In this document: piece after piece, positions 1 through 7,871 of the stretch
Position numbering within the stretch: the stretch's first letter is position 1
How the letters are laid out: each line of letters starts with the position of its first letter
Source: Methanothrix sp.
Lineage (GTDB): Archaea > Halobacteriota > Methanosarcinia > Methanotrichales > Methanotrichaceae
Direction: 5' to 3'
NCBI GenBank assembly: GCA_026394565.1
Contig: JAPKYA010000085.1
Coordinates: 1-39,230, forward strand
Length of the DNA stretch: 39,230 nucleotides
Made by a program: the position numbers and the translations under genes
Notes under the pieces: generated by a model
Told to the model about the DNA's origin: nothing
Database searches by the model: none
The model's input: the letters and a program-made list of their open reading frames with translations, nothing else

Positions 1-662
1 TACTCCAGAAACTTCTCGTTCAATTTTTGTTTCTGCGAATCATACACCACACTCATCCGGTCATAGAAGATTGTTTCAGGAACCGCGCCGATCTCATGGA
101 AAAATTCGATGTGGGCTTGGATCACCTCCAGCCGGGTCGACCGAGGATAGAGTCGGGCAAACCGATAGAGGGAGAAGGGCAATACAAACACGGCTAGATA
201 GAATTTTGACCTGATCCCTTCTATGCAAAGAACGACTTCACCCCAATCGAATTCAGCACGCTGACCAACGCGCGGCTCCTGGAGGATATACACCTCTCGT
301 GGGCTGTTGGTACGTTTCCAGCGGACAACTTCATCTTTGACGCTGGTGTATCCGATTTTATGGCCGTCCGTGACGAGCAGCTCCCAGATTCGTTTGGCAG
401 TGAGTCGCTGTTTTCGGGGTTGTTCAAGGTTCGACTCAAGATACTTGTGGATCTTCTGGCGGACGGTCTCTGTTAGGACGCGCGAGGGCTGGATGATCTT
501 TCGGTTCTTCGGCAGGATCTCTTCAGCTTCTCCATCCTGTAAATCCTTGATCCGACGTAAGTATTTTTTCGCGGTATTCGGGGATATGCTCAGTTCGCGG
601 GCTACTTTCTTGTAGGAACCATAGAGTTCGTACAAATCGACGATTCTACGTATATCTGCCAT
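1..662 (-). CDS. istA: IS21-family transposase IstA, partial (C-terminus beyond left edge)
   Basis: An open frame reads leftward from an ATG at 660-662 to the window edge without a stop, giving about 220 residues. The start (MADIRRIVDLYELYGSYKKV) is a helix-turn-helix of the resolvase/IstA type, with SISPNTAKKYL as the recognition region. Further on, AEFDWGEV and TIFYDRMSVVYD are the first two acidic positions of the IS21 DDE catalytic core. IstA cuts and joins the element ends with help from the ATPase IstB. The protein is normally about 400-500 residues, so roughly half is visible, and istB should lie to the left of the window. The family call is firm from the motifs plus the terminal repeats at 720-787; whether the element is intact cannot be seen. 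Confidence 0.85.
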   Translation of the reverse strand, partial: MADIRRIVDLYELYGSYKKVARELSISPNTAKKYLRRIKDLQDGEAEEILPKNRKIIQPSRVLTETVRQKIHKYLESNLEQPRKQRLTAKRIWELLVTDGHKIGYTSVKDEVVRWKRTNSPREVYILQEPRVGQRAEFDWGEVVLCIEGIRSKFYLAVFVLPFSLYRFARLYPRSTRLEVIQAHIEFFHEIGAVPETIFYDRMSVVYDSQKQKLNEKFLE

Positions 663-787
663 CGTTTTCACCTTAGTGCCCACCTCTCAGCATACTTGGT
701 GAGAGGAGGCTTTCCTTCTTAGGGGGGGGTCAAAAACGAATCGGCTTTTCCAAATATAGGGGGGTCAAAAATGAGTCGGCGAATACA
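1..787 (-). mobile_element. IS21-family insertion sequence, istA-proximal end
   Basis: Upstream of istA two near-identical tandem copies occur, each reading GCCGAyTCrTTTTTGACCCCCC on the minus strand, at about 723-744 and 759-780. Multiple terminal repeats of this kind are characteristic of IS21-family ends. The outermost copy is preceded by TGTATTC, so the element end is placed at the TG/CA boundary near 787. The other end and the target duplication are outside the window, so the boundary rests on one end only. Confidence 0.75.
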
Positions 788-799
788 TCCAGTGAGTCC

Positions 800-908
800 T
801 CCGTGCGCTTTGTGTCTCTGTGGTGGTAGTATCGTCAGCCATTGGTTATAACCAGTAGCTAACGACGTTTCAACCACAGAGACACAGAGTTCACAGAGTA
901 CGCACGGA
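800..908. repeat. Dispersed intergenic inverted repeat (CACAGAGACACAGAG type)
   Basis: The left arm 800-824 (TCCGTGCG, then TGTGTCTCTGTGGT) is the inverted match of the right arm 873-908 (ACCACAGAGACACA, then CGCACGGA). The right arm holds an extra 14 bases against 3 in the left arm. The middle is about 48 bases. It is non-coding and looks like a mobile or dispersed palindromic repeat next to the IS end. Such CACAGAGACACAGAG words recur between genes in many environmental genomes. Confidence 0.7.
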
Positions 909-1220
909 GCGACTAACTAACAACGGAAAAAACCAAAGTAACCTTTGGTTAGCCACCTGAAATAGCGAAGAGCCTTAATTTATTGGATTGTGAAGGACGT
1001 AACGGGAAGTCCTTGGCCTTCCGGCCGATATGATACAACTTTGGCTAATGAAGCGAAAAATCCCATAAAACGCGCTCTGATGCTAGAGGATCATGATGGG
1101 AACAAAAACGAAGAAGCTGCAGAGAAGCCTGCCCTTGGGAGGGGGTGGATTTCGCGTTCTTTATATCGCCAGAGTTTCATTTCACATCGCCAAGTTTGAT
1201 TTCAGGTCCTTGTTTCCGAT
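909..1220. other. Intergenic stretch without a convincing gene
   Basis: Short open frames exist on the plus strand (for example 990-1199), but they lack a recognisable domain, have poor ribosome-binding context and run into the 3' end of the minus-strand gene. I see no RNA gene or further repeat here. It may be decayed DNA associated with the insertion sequence. Confidence 0.5.
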
Positions 1221-2537
1221 TTATTCCCCCTCATATCTCACCAGCCCCTCCCACCCCTTTCCCCCAAAATTCGCATACACTCCCACATCGCCCTTCTTTG
1301 CAGTCGCATTCCCTTCAAACAGATCCCCTCGCGACGCAAGACTTGTCCATTCGTCTCCGCACACCACAGCCACCTCTTGGGCTCCAGGAACCCTGATCCG
1401 GAACAGGTAGCTCTCCCCTGCCCTCAGCCTGCCCTCCAGCGGCCCGTAGAGATAGGCCCCCACCTCGCCAAACTTTCCGAAAGCCATGGGAAAGCCGGCG
1501 CCCCCACCGGAAGCAGCATTGATCCGGTATTTAAAAACGGAGTTGTACTCGCCCGGCCCGTCCTTCTGCCTGGCATACGCCTTCAGAATATAGCTTCCCG
1601 CCGCAGGAAACTGTACATAAATATCATACCTCTCTCCCTCTCTCTGGCAAAATGTGCGGCCATCCCCAGCAGCCGCGCCGTCCGCATGCTCCAGCTCCGC
1701 CATCATCAGCACATCCGCAGGAGCCTTGATGGAGACATTGATCTGCTTATCCGCGCCAATCGTTCCATTTCTCTGGCCAAGCTTCAGGCCCAGGTTAAAA
1801 AATTCCGGTTCCAAATAGACAAGCCGCTCAAACTCCTCCTTTGAGACTGGCTCATCGAGAAGCTGCCAGCGGGCCTCCTCTGGGAAGTGGTCATAGATGA
1901 ACTGAGAGGGCGGCGCCATAAAATAGTGATCATCGAACCGGCGCACGTACCTGCCGTCCCCGCTCACATACCCCGCCCCCCAGGTGGAGTCCATCAGATA
2001 CCAGGACCCGTTTATCATAACGCCGTTCCAGGCATGATTGGAGGGGCCGCTGAAGTTCGTGCCAGGCATGTAGCCGTACCCCTTTCCGTAGCCTCTGATC
2101 ATCTCGGCCTGCAGGCCCGCTTCCCGGGCCATAGAGAGGAAGAGATCGGAATAGCCGTAGCAGACCGATTTTCTGCTCTTTAAAACATCCTCGGAGTACG
2201 TGGCCCCAGAGCCTCCCTTGAAAAAAACCTCAACGTTGTAGTCGATGTTCTCTGTAATCCACCGGAATATGGCTCTGGCCTTCTCGCGATCATTTTTTGC
2301 CGGCTCTACCAGATAGGCAGCCAGGCTTTCCACTGAAGCCTCGACGGTGGACGGCGCATTCAAGGCATGACGGTCAATTTCCTCATAACTATAATTCAGG
2401 GTGGTGTTAAAATCATTAGGAGCGATTGCTGCCAATCCATTTTCCGCATCCTTCTCCAGAACGCCGGATGTTTCAGAGGCAGCCGTTACAGCAAGCGGCT
2501 GAAGCATTAGAATGATTAAGATAATTATTATTCTCAT
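1221..2537 (-). CDS. Secreted transglutaminase-like (KY-peptidase type) protein
   Basis: This 438-residue protein has an N-terminal hydrophobic signal segment (MRIIIILIILMLQPLAVTAA). A transglutaminase-like domain follows at about residues 75-235. The catalytic triad is visible: Cys in KSVCYGYSDLF, His in SNHAWNGV and Asp in LMDSTWG. The arrangement matches the kyphoscoliosis-peptidase branch, whose members are papain-fold peptidases or amide hydrolases. The C-terminal 200 residues look like beta-sandwich material repeated twice and carry no catalytic motif I recognise. The start at 2537 is preferred because GGGAAG lies six bases upstream; the frame also allows ATG at 2543 or TTG at 2561. The protein likely acts at the cell surface; substrate unknown. 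Confidence 0.8.
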   Translation of the reverse strand: MRIIIILIILMLQPLAVTAASETSGVLEKDAENGLAAIAPNDFNTTLNYSYEEIDRHALNAPSTVEASVESLAAYLVEPAKNDREKARAIFRWITENIDYNVEVFFKGGSGATYSEDVLKSRKSVCYGYSDLFLSMAREAGLQAEMIRGYGKGYGYMPGTNFSGPSNHAWNGVMINGSWYLMDSTWGAGYVSGDGRYVRRFDDHYFMAPPSQFIYDHFPEEARWQLLDEPVSKEEFERLVYLEPEFFNLGLKLGQRNGTIGADKQINVSIKAPADVLMMAELEHADGAAAGDGRTFCQREGERYDIYVQFPAAGSYILKAYARQKDGPGEYNSVFKYRINAASGGGAGFPMAFGKFGEVGAYLYGPLEGRLRAGESYLFRIRVPGAQEVAVVCGDEWTSLASRGDLFEGNATAKKGDVGVYANFGGKGWEGLVRYEGE

Positions 2538-2650
2538 AGACATCTTCCCAGTAAGAATCAAAACATATTTAGCTCTTCGCCATTTCCAGCAGCTTACCCC
2601 AGGTTACTATGTTAAGTGCGGCAAGAATTAATTGTCCTTTCCTCATCAGA

Positions 2651-2707
2651 ACTTCGCGGCTTCGCGTGATGCCCTGGATCTCACGCGAAGTCGCGTTGGT
2701 CGCGAAG
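2651..2707. repeat. Intergenic palindromic repeat (TTCGCG type)
   Basis: CTTCGCGTGA at 2660-2669 pairs with TCACGCGAAG at 2681-2690 around an 11-base loop. Further TTCGCGG and TCGCGAAG words flank it on both sides. It lies in the 262-base gap between two minus-strand genes and has the look of a dispersed intergenic hairpin repeat rather than a simple terminator. A 60-codon open frame across 2569-2751 appears to be an accident of this repeat. Confidence 0.65.
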
Positions 2708-2799
2708 AAGGCAATGATGAGGATCTTTTTGGTGTTCTGGGAGATAGGCAACGAGCTTCTGCCCAGAAGTAAGGCCGAGGAAGCAAAAGTTGATCTGGT

Positions 2800-3357
2800 C
2801 TATATAATCCCTTTTTCTCTCAGAGCAGCTCGCATCTCAGTTACTTCTGATTCCAGCTTTTCAAACCTCTGTTCAAGATATCCCTTCAGATCTTTTCTGG
2901 ACTCCTGAACCTCTTCCAGCAGGTTTTCCTGGGCATTGAGGGTCTCTCTTTGCAGATCGATCATAACATCCATCTTTCTGCCGAGATTATCATTCAAATT
3001 ATTCACTGCCCCAATGAGATTATTTAGATGGGACGCGGCAGTATCCAGCCGAGAATCTGTCTCGCCCTTCTCGACAAGCTTGTAGAACCTGCTGAAATCA
3101 CCCTTCGGCTCTGAATATTCTCTTTCGATAGAGGAGACTTGTGTCAGATTATCATTAATATTAATAGCTTCTTCAAACCACTTCAGCTTATCCTCATTGC
3201 CTTCGGCCAATATTTTCACCCGGCTGTCATCAAGGTTCTCCACAGTTCCTTTTAGTCCCAGCATTCTGGCAAAATCGGCGACTTTTGCTCTATATCCAGT
3301 CTTCTGAACACTACCCGAGACATAAGCCGTAAGCCTCTTCATCTTTTGTGAGTTCAT
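2800..3357 (-). CDS. Acylphosphatase-domain protein with C-terminal coiled coil
   Basis: 185 residues. The first ~90 residues form an acylphosphatase fold: AYVSGSVQKTGYRAKV carries the phosphate-binding loop and catalytic Arg (GYR), and KGTVENLDDSRVKILAEG carries the catalytic Asn. The usual family loop is VQGVGFR; here it is VQKTGYR. Residues ~105-185 are heptad-rich and charged (NNLIGAVNNLNDNLGRKMDV and onward), predicting a long coiled coil. Free acylphosphatases are about 90-100 residues, so this is a fusion. It probably hydrolyses acyl-phosphates in the cytoplasm or uses the fold for binding, with the coil giving oligomerisation. The same fusion may exist in other methanogens, but I cannot check that here. 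Confidence 0.75.
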   Translation of the reverse strand: MNSQKMKRLTAYVSGSVQKTGYRAKVADFARMLGLKGTVENLDDSRVKILAEGNEDKLKWFEEAININDNLTQVSSIEREYSEPKGDFSRFYKLVEKGETDSRLDTAASHLNNLIGAVNNLNDNLGRKMDVMIDLQRETLNAQENLLEEVQESRKDLKGYLEQRFEKLESEVTEMRAALREKGII

Positions 3358-3417
3358 AGCTCTTTGTATATGTCTTTATCGCTATATTTCAGCGGAAGAA
3401 TAGTATTGCAAAGATTC

Positions 3418-4161
3418 TTACAGCACTATCTCCATCATGTCGTGGCCCAGCGGCCATTTCTTGAGGGCCATCTCGTGAGGCGGATAAAGGTGGCTCAGGT
3501 GGGTGAGCAGCAGCCTCTTCGCGCCCAAGCGCTCTCCCAAAGCTACGGCCTCATCCGCAGTCATGTGCTTGCTGATGGTGTAGCCCGGCGGGGTTATGGC
3601 ATCCGCCAGCATCAAATCAGCATCCCTCATCAGCTCCAGGCTTTCCTCGGCAATCTCCATCTTGGTGTCACTGGTGATCACCACCACGTGGTTGCCGTCG
3701 TCTATCCGCACGCCCACCGTTTCCGTGGGCGGGTGGTTGACGGGAAAGAGGGTGAACTCCATTCCAGCAATATCGAAGGGCTGACAGGCTACTGCATCAT
3801 GGCGCACTGGATTGAGGAAATAAAGATAGTTGAGGATATAATTCATGGTGTTCTTCAGAGCATAGACATCCACATGGCTTTGCACCCGGTGAAAATCCCC
3901 AAAGCCGGCATAGTGATCATAATGGGCGTGCGTCCATATCACGCCGTCCACGCTGGAGATGTCCTTCTTCAACAGTTGCCAGCGCAGGTCCGGGCTGCTG
4001 TCTACCAAAACCCGGCCGTCTTCCTCATCCGACTCGATAAGAATGGAAAACCTCATCCTGCGGCTTCTGCCCCCGCGAAGAGCATCCATGCAGGCCGGAC
4101 ACTTGCATCCTATCTTAGGTGTGCCTATGGCGTCGCCCGTACCCAGGAGAGTAACCTTCAT
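3418..4161 (-). CDS. PhnP-like metallo-beta-lactamase-fold phosphodiesterase
   Basis: 247 residues. It begins MKVTLLGTGDAIGTPKIGCKC, typical of the PhnP/PqqB branch, with the structural zinc Cys residues in GCKCPAC. The metal-binding motif is THAHYDHYAG; later His/Asp positions are in NHPP, TSDTK and LLLTHLSHLY. PhnP opens phosphoribosyl cyclic phosphates; other members act on cyclic nucleotides or as tRNA-processing relatives, so the substrate is not fixed. The start overlaps the stop of the upstream AAA ATPase gene as ATGA (4158-4161), which implies translational coupling and a shared role. Confidence 0.85.
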   Translation of the reverse strand: MKVTLLGTGDAIGTPKIGCKCPACMDALRGGRSRRMRFSILIESDEEDGRVLVDSSPDLRWQLLKKDISSVDGVIWTHAHYDHYAGFGDFHRVQSHVDVYALKNTMNYILNYLYFLNPVRHDAVACQPFDIAGMEFTLFPVNHPPTETVGVRIDDGNHVVVITSDTKMEIAEESLELMRDADLMLADAITPPGYTISKHMTADEAVALGERLGAKRLLLTHLSHLYPPHEMALKKWPLGHDMMEIVL

Positions 4162-5450
4162 GCAGTGATGCTCCGCTTGTAGTCGGAGATCCTGCGCCGG
4201 AACTCCTCTACAGACCTCTTCAGATCTTCCTGGTCCAGATGTCTTCGATCCTCTAATAGGGCATTGAGCACGGCTTCTCTGATCACCAGCCTAAGATCGG
4301 AGCCGGAGTAGCCCTCCGTCATTTCTGCGAGCGCGGTCGTATCCACTTCGGCATCAATACGAGACAGTACCTTGTCCAGGATCATGCGCCTCATCTCCTC
4401 GTCGGGCAGGGGGAAGTTCAATACCTTGTCGAATCTTCTCCAGGCGGCATAGTCCAGCAGTTGAGGGTGATTGGTGGCCGCCAGGAGCAAAACGCCATGC
4501 TCCACCAGGCTGATCTCATCTATGGCTTTTAGGAGCGTGTTGACGGCCCTTTTCATGGCTCCATGCTCATCCGAGGTCCTGGTCTTGGCCACGAAGTCGA
4601 ACTCATCGATGAGCAGTATGCAGGGGGACAGCCTCTTGGCCAGCTCAAAGACCTTATCTATGTTCTTGGAGGTCTCGCCCAAATACTGGCTGGTGATCAT
4701 GGAGAGGCGAACCTCTACAATTGGAAGGGAAAACCAGCTGGAAAGAGCGCGAGCAGTGGTGGTCTTGCCGGTTCCCGGCGGGCCGACAAAAAGAAGCTTG
4801 CCGATCTCATAAAGACCGATCTCTCGCAGATATTGCCGGTTTTTCAGAGCCTTGCCCATCTTCTCTATCTCAGACTTCTGCTCCGCGGTCAGAATCAGGC
4901 CGGCAATGCTGTCCCTCACATCCTCGGGGGCCTTGATGTAGGCCAGCTTGAGAAGCTCTTCCGCCTCCTTGGAATCCTTGCAAAGCTCCTTTATGCGAGC
5001 GTCGATCCACTCACGATCAGCGGAAAGAGGCTTATTGGCAATTTTGGCCTGGGCATAACTCACACCGAGGGAGTCATAGTTCTCAAAGAAGTAGGCCAAT
5101 GTGGGATTCGATTTGATCCTGGCCAGATCCTTTTGATTGGCGAACCACTTGGCCGCCACATCGAATACGGTCAGCCGGAGCTGGGAGCCAAACTCCTCAA
5201 GAGCCACAAACGTAAGATCTTTTATGACCGCTTTGACATTCTCGATGCCATAGATCTTCTGCGCATCGGCACTGGTTACATAAATCGGCCTTTTGACGCT
5301 CTTGGTCTGCATATCGAAGTAATGCTTGCGAATATTGGGGGGCAGGTCATCTTCAGTCAAATTTTCTTTGCGGTTATAAATATCTGCAGTCAGCAGCAGC
5401 TCTGCAACATCAATAGCACCACACTTCTCCAAGCCATTTTCTACGCCCAT
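4158..5450 (-). CDS. AAA-type ATPase
   Basis: 430 residues. The Walker A motif GPPGTGKT is near residue 223, Walker B ILLIDEFDF near 279, and sensor 1 plus the arginine-finger region is AATNHPQLLDYAAWRRFD. A helical lid follows (GYSGSDLRLVIREAV), matching the classical AAA family (p97/katanin/proteasomal-type C-terminal domain). The N-terminal ~200 residues are a mostly helical substrate or regulatory domain I do not recognise. A GGAG eight bases before the ATG and a TATA box at 5486-5496 support this start. It is the first gene of an operon with the PhnP-like hydrolase, joined by a four-base overlap. It probably remodels a protein partner; the partner is unknown. Confidence 0.85.
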   Translation of the reverse strand: MGVENGLEKCGAIDVAELLLTADIYNRKENLTEDDLPPNIRKHYFDMQTKSVKRPIYVTSADAQKIYGIENVKAVIKDLTFVALEEFGSQLRLTVFDVAAKWFANQKDLARIKSNPTLAYFFENYDSLGVSYAQAKIANKPLSADREWIDARIKELCKDSKEAEELLKLAYIKAPEDVRDSIAGLILTAEQKSEIEKMGKALKNRQYLREIGLYEIGKLLFVGPPGTGKTTTARALSSWFSLPIVEVRLSMITSQYLGETSKNIDKVFELAKRLSPCILLIDEFDFVAKTRTSDEHGAMKRAVNTLLKAIDEISLVEHGVLLLAATNHPQLLDYAAWRRFDKVLNFPLPDEEMRRMILDKVLSRIDAEVDTTALAEMTEGYSGSDLRLVIREAVLNALLEDRRHLDQEDLKRSVEEFRRRISDYKRSITA

Positions 5451-5485
5451 CTTTAAAGCTCCATGGAACTGAACTAAACTAGTGG

Positions 5486-5496
5486 CCTATAAAAAG
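5486..5496 (-). promoter_or_regulatory. TATA box for the AAA ATPase/PhnP-like operon
   Basis: On the minus strand the sequence reads CTTTTTATAGG, about 36 bases before the ATG at 5450. Transcription would begin near 5462, just upstream of the GGAG ribosome-binding site. Confidence 0.55.
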
Positions 5497-5531
5497 AGAT
5501 AAAGCTTTCCATTCGTCAAGTCTGCAATTCG

Positions 5532-6596
5532 TTAAGACTCCCGGTTATTTATGGCCGCCCGGTAGGCCGCCAGGAGAAATCCGTATAGTGTGGGGCCGAT
5601 GATCACGCCGATGATCCCCACCACGAATATGGGGGCGGTGTAGGCGAGCAGTGTAATTATGGGGTGAATCCTGGCGCTCTTCATGGCCAGATGGGGGCGG
5701 ATTACATTCTCCGGTATCACCATGAGCACCACCGTTCCGAATACCAGTACAATCAGAAAACGGATCATATCCCCCTGGAACAGATAATAGAGAGACAATG
5801 GAATGAATACGAAGGGCGGCCCAAGCATGGGGATGAGCGTAAAGACGCCCACAACGGCTCCCAGCAAATAGGGATAGGGCACGCCCAACATGCTAAAGCC
5901 GATGGCCGCCAGGACTCCGCTTAGCATGGATGTGGTGAAGTAGACAGTAAAAAGAGTGTTATAGATGCTGTTTAGCTCGTGCAAAAAATTTACTACAATT
6001 CCTCGCTTCTGCTTGGGAATCAGGTCTACCGCCCTGGCCATGAAATCTTTGCCGTCTATGAGAATGTAGTACGTGAAGAATACTACTACTATCAACTGAG
6101 CAAATAGCACAGGAAGGTTGGAGGCAAATGAAGTTAGCTCTCGCTGTACAATGGGAAAGAGCCAGGTGGCGATGGCCACGGGAATGTCGCTTATCTCCTG
6201 TACATTTTTAAGAATAATGACATTTACGTAATTATAAACCCAGACAGGAAGGGCGCTCTTGGCCCATATGTCGATATCCTCGGTTATGGCGGTGAACTGG
6301 AGGCCGGATAGGGCTCCGGATTTTTCCAGATTGGATATCTCCACCAGGAGCACAGTGGTGATGCCGAGCAATATGGCCAGAATGAAGATGAAGACAATCA
6401 ATATGGAGAAAAAAGAGGAGATCTGCCTTTGCCGGGTCAGACGAAAGAACGCGGCATAAAGCGGCTTGAGAAGAAATATCAGGACTATGCTCAATAAAAT
6501 GGTGGTAAGGAAATCCTTGGTCAGGTACACGGTGGCAAGAAATACCAGGAATACCAGGGCTCCTGCTGCCATGTCAAAGCGACGGCTGAAATCCAT
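5532..6596 (-). CDS. AI-2E family transporter-like membrane protein
   Basis: 354 residues with seven to eight hydrophobic segments. The family (UPF0118, PF01594) pattern is clear: an N-terminal pair of helices (LVFLVFLATVYLTKDF), a central soluble part, then the conserved block LLGAVVGVFTLIPMLGPPFV and a C-terminal GPTLYGFLLAAYRA. Family members include TqsA (autoinducer-2 export) and Na+/H+ antiporters, so the substrate cannot be read from sequence; in archaea an ion-transport role is at least as likely. GGGAGATA lies about ten bases before the ATG. It is separated from the upstream and downstream genes by 60-80 bases. Confidence 0.85.
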   Translation of the reverse strand: MDFSRRFDMAAGALVFLVFLATVYLTKDFLTTILLSIVLIFLLKPLYAAFFRLTRQRQISSFFSILIVFIFILAILLGITTVLLVEISNLEKSGALSGLQFTAITEDIDIWAKSALPVWVYNYVNVIILKNVQEISDIPVAIATWLFPIVQRELTSFASNLPVLFAQLIVVVFFTYYILIDGKDFMARAVDLIPKQKRGIVVNFLHELNSIYNTLFTVYFTTSMLSGVLAAIGFSMLGVPYPYLLGAVVGVFTLIPMLGPPFVFIPLSLYYLFQGDMIRFLIVLVFGTVVLMVIPENVIRPHLAMKSARIHPIITLLAYTAPIFVVGIIGVIIGPTLYGFLLAAYRAAINNRES

Positions 6597-6661
6597 GGGT
6601 ATGACTATCTCCCTTTAACAGTATAAACTTTTCCATTTGATTTTGATCTATCCAAATTCAG

Positions 6662-7339
6662 CTATTTAGGATTTGCTATCCCGGAATCAGTTTGCAGTTT
6701 GCCGTCTATTCCCACCACATAGCATTTTTGCGGCACGTCCTTTCCCGATCGCAACGCAGCCTCCGCTACCAGGGCCTCAAGCTGGGCGCAGCAGGGGACG
6801 ATCATGTGCAGCACGGCAATGTCCAGGATCTCATTGGCCTTGAGGATCTCGCTGAGTTTGTCCACAAAGGGCCCGGTCTCATCCAGCTTGGGGCATCCCA
6901 CCAGGGCCACGCGACCTTTGATGAAGTCCTGTTGCATGGTGGGATAAGCAAAAGCGGTGCAGTCCCCGGCCACGAGCAAGCTGGCGCCCTTAAGGTAAGG
7001 AGCCCAAGGACGCACCAGCCTCATCTGGATGGGCCAGCCGCACAGCTCATTTGCATCCTGCTTTAGGGTAATCGGAGCAGTGCAGGGCGTGACGACAGCA
7101 TCCGCACTTCTCTTGTGCTCTTTGGCCGCCTTCTCATCAAACTGCAAAGCCTCGCGCACCTCAATGGTCAAGGCTCCCTGCGGACAGACGGCCAGGCAGG
7201 CGCCCAGGCCGTCGCAGAAGCTGTCGCTCACCACACGAGCTTTTCCGTCCTTCAACTCGATGGCACCTTCAGCGCAGGCGGTGATGCACTCGCCACAACC
7301 GTTGCAGAGCGACTGGTCGATCTTGATGATCTTTCTCAT
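6662..7339 (-). CDS. Ferredoxin-like 4Fe-4S protein with extra Cys-rich C-terminal domain
   Basis: 225 residues. The N-terminus is a bacterial-type ferredoxin domain. The first cluster motif CNGCGECITAC is complete. The second, CDGLGACLAVCP, has Leu where the second Cys would be, so that site has three Cys in the usual positions. After residue ~85 comes a domain with scattered conserved-looking Cys (CGWP, GDCTAFAYP, GCPKLDE, VPCCAQLE) that could hold another cofactor. This layout is widespread in anaerobic archaea as an uncharacterised iron-sulfur electron carrier. A TATA-like GATATTTAAGG lies upstream of the ATG. It is probably cytoplasmic; its redox partner is unknown. Confidence 0.8.
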   Translation of the reverse strand: MRKIIKIDQSLCNGCGECITACAEGAIELKDGKARVVSDSFCDGLGACLAVCPQGALTIEVREALQFDEKAAKEHKRSADAVVTPCTAPITLKQDANELCGWPIQMRLVRPWAPYLKGASLLVAGDCTAFAYPTMQQDFIKGRVALVGCPKLDETGPFVDKLSEILKANEILDIAVLHMIVPCCAQLEALVAEAALRSGKDVPQKCYVVGIDGKLQTDSGIANPK

Positions 7340-7384
7340 TACGGCTTAATATTACCCTCGAGCCTTAAATATCAATAGCATAAG

Positions 7385-7858
7385 TTATGGTGCATCAAGC
7401 CAGGACCGGGCATATGTCAGCCAGTTGTCTCCGCCGCATCTTCCCACCGCCAGAGATAACAAATCGCAGGTTCTTCCATCAGGAAACGCGCACACTGTAA
7501 TATCGCCATAGGGCGTATGAACGCTCCTTAGACTGCCTCCACTGCTCCGACAGATCGTTTCGGCTGATTCAGACCACATGCTCTCGGATTGGGAGACGTA
7601 GCTCGGCAAGATATTAGGCGAAAGGCTCCGGCTGCAATCTCCCTGGAAAAATGCCTGTACATCACACCAGCTCTTATCCGGGAACATGCAGATTCCCTGA
7701 CCATCATTAATTCCGGGAGATGTGCTGTAGAGATAGCCTGACCTCACACAGTAGGAGCGCGCCTGATCGGCAGAATCTTGTGCCATAGCCGTCAGCAAGC
7801 CCGAGGACAGAAATGCCAGGATACAGAGGCCTGACAGAATATTCTTGGCGAATTTCAT
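7385..7858 (-). CDS. Secreted protein with two DUF333-like Cys motifs
   Basis: 157 residues beginning with a signal peptide (NILSGLCILAFLSSGLLTAM, then AQ). Two similar segments follow: ARSYCVRSGYLYST with ICMFPDKSWCDVQAFFQGDC, and ICRSSGGSLRSV with VCAFPDGRTCDLLSLAVGRC. The pattern C-x-GG/SG, then C-xFPDG-x-CD-x-aF/L-x-G-x-C is that of DUF333 (PF03891), a short secreted domain of unknown function, here duplicated with probable disulfides. An AGGTGAT ribosome-binding site precedes the ATG. The gene begins 13 bases after the upstream secreted-protein gene, so the two form an operon. Confidence 0.75.
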   Translation of the reverse strand: MKFAKNILSGLCILAFLSSGLLTAMAQDSADQARSYCVRSGYLYSTSPGINDGQGICMFPDKSWCDVQAFFQGDCSRSLSPNILPSYVSQSESMWSESAETICRSSGGSLRSVHTPYGDITVCAFPDGRTCDLLSLAVGRCGGDNWLTYARSWLDAP

Positions 7859-7871
7859 TTTTTATCACCTC

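Noticed and set aside
221-615. Two open frames of 72 (minus) and 102 codons (plus) at the left end
   Set aside because: They are shadows of the IS21 istA frame on the minus strand, which is longer, runs to the edge and has clear transposase motifs.
990-1410. Plus-strand frames of 69, 105 and 83 codons
   Set aside because: The latter two overlap the 3' end of the secreted transglutaminase-like gene on the other strand and have no domain; the first has no family match or ribosome-binding site.
2569-2751. 60-codon minus-strand frame and 99-codon plus-strand frame
   Set aside because: Both cross the palindromic TTCGCG repeat and have no protein-like conservation; the repeat explains the open reading.
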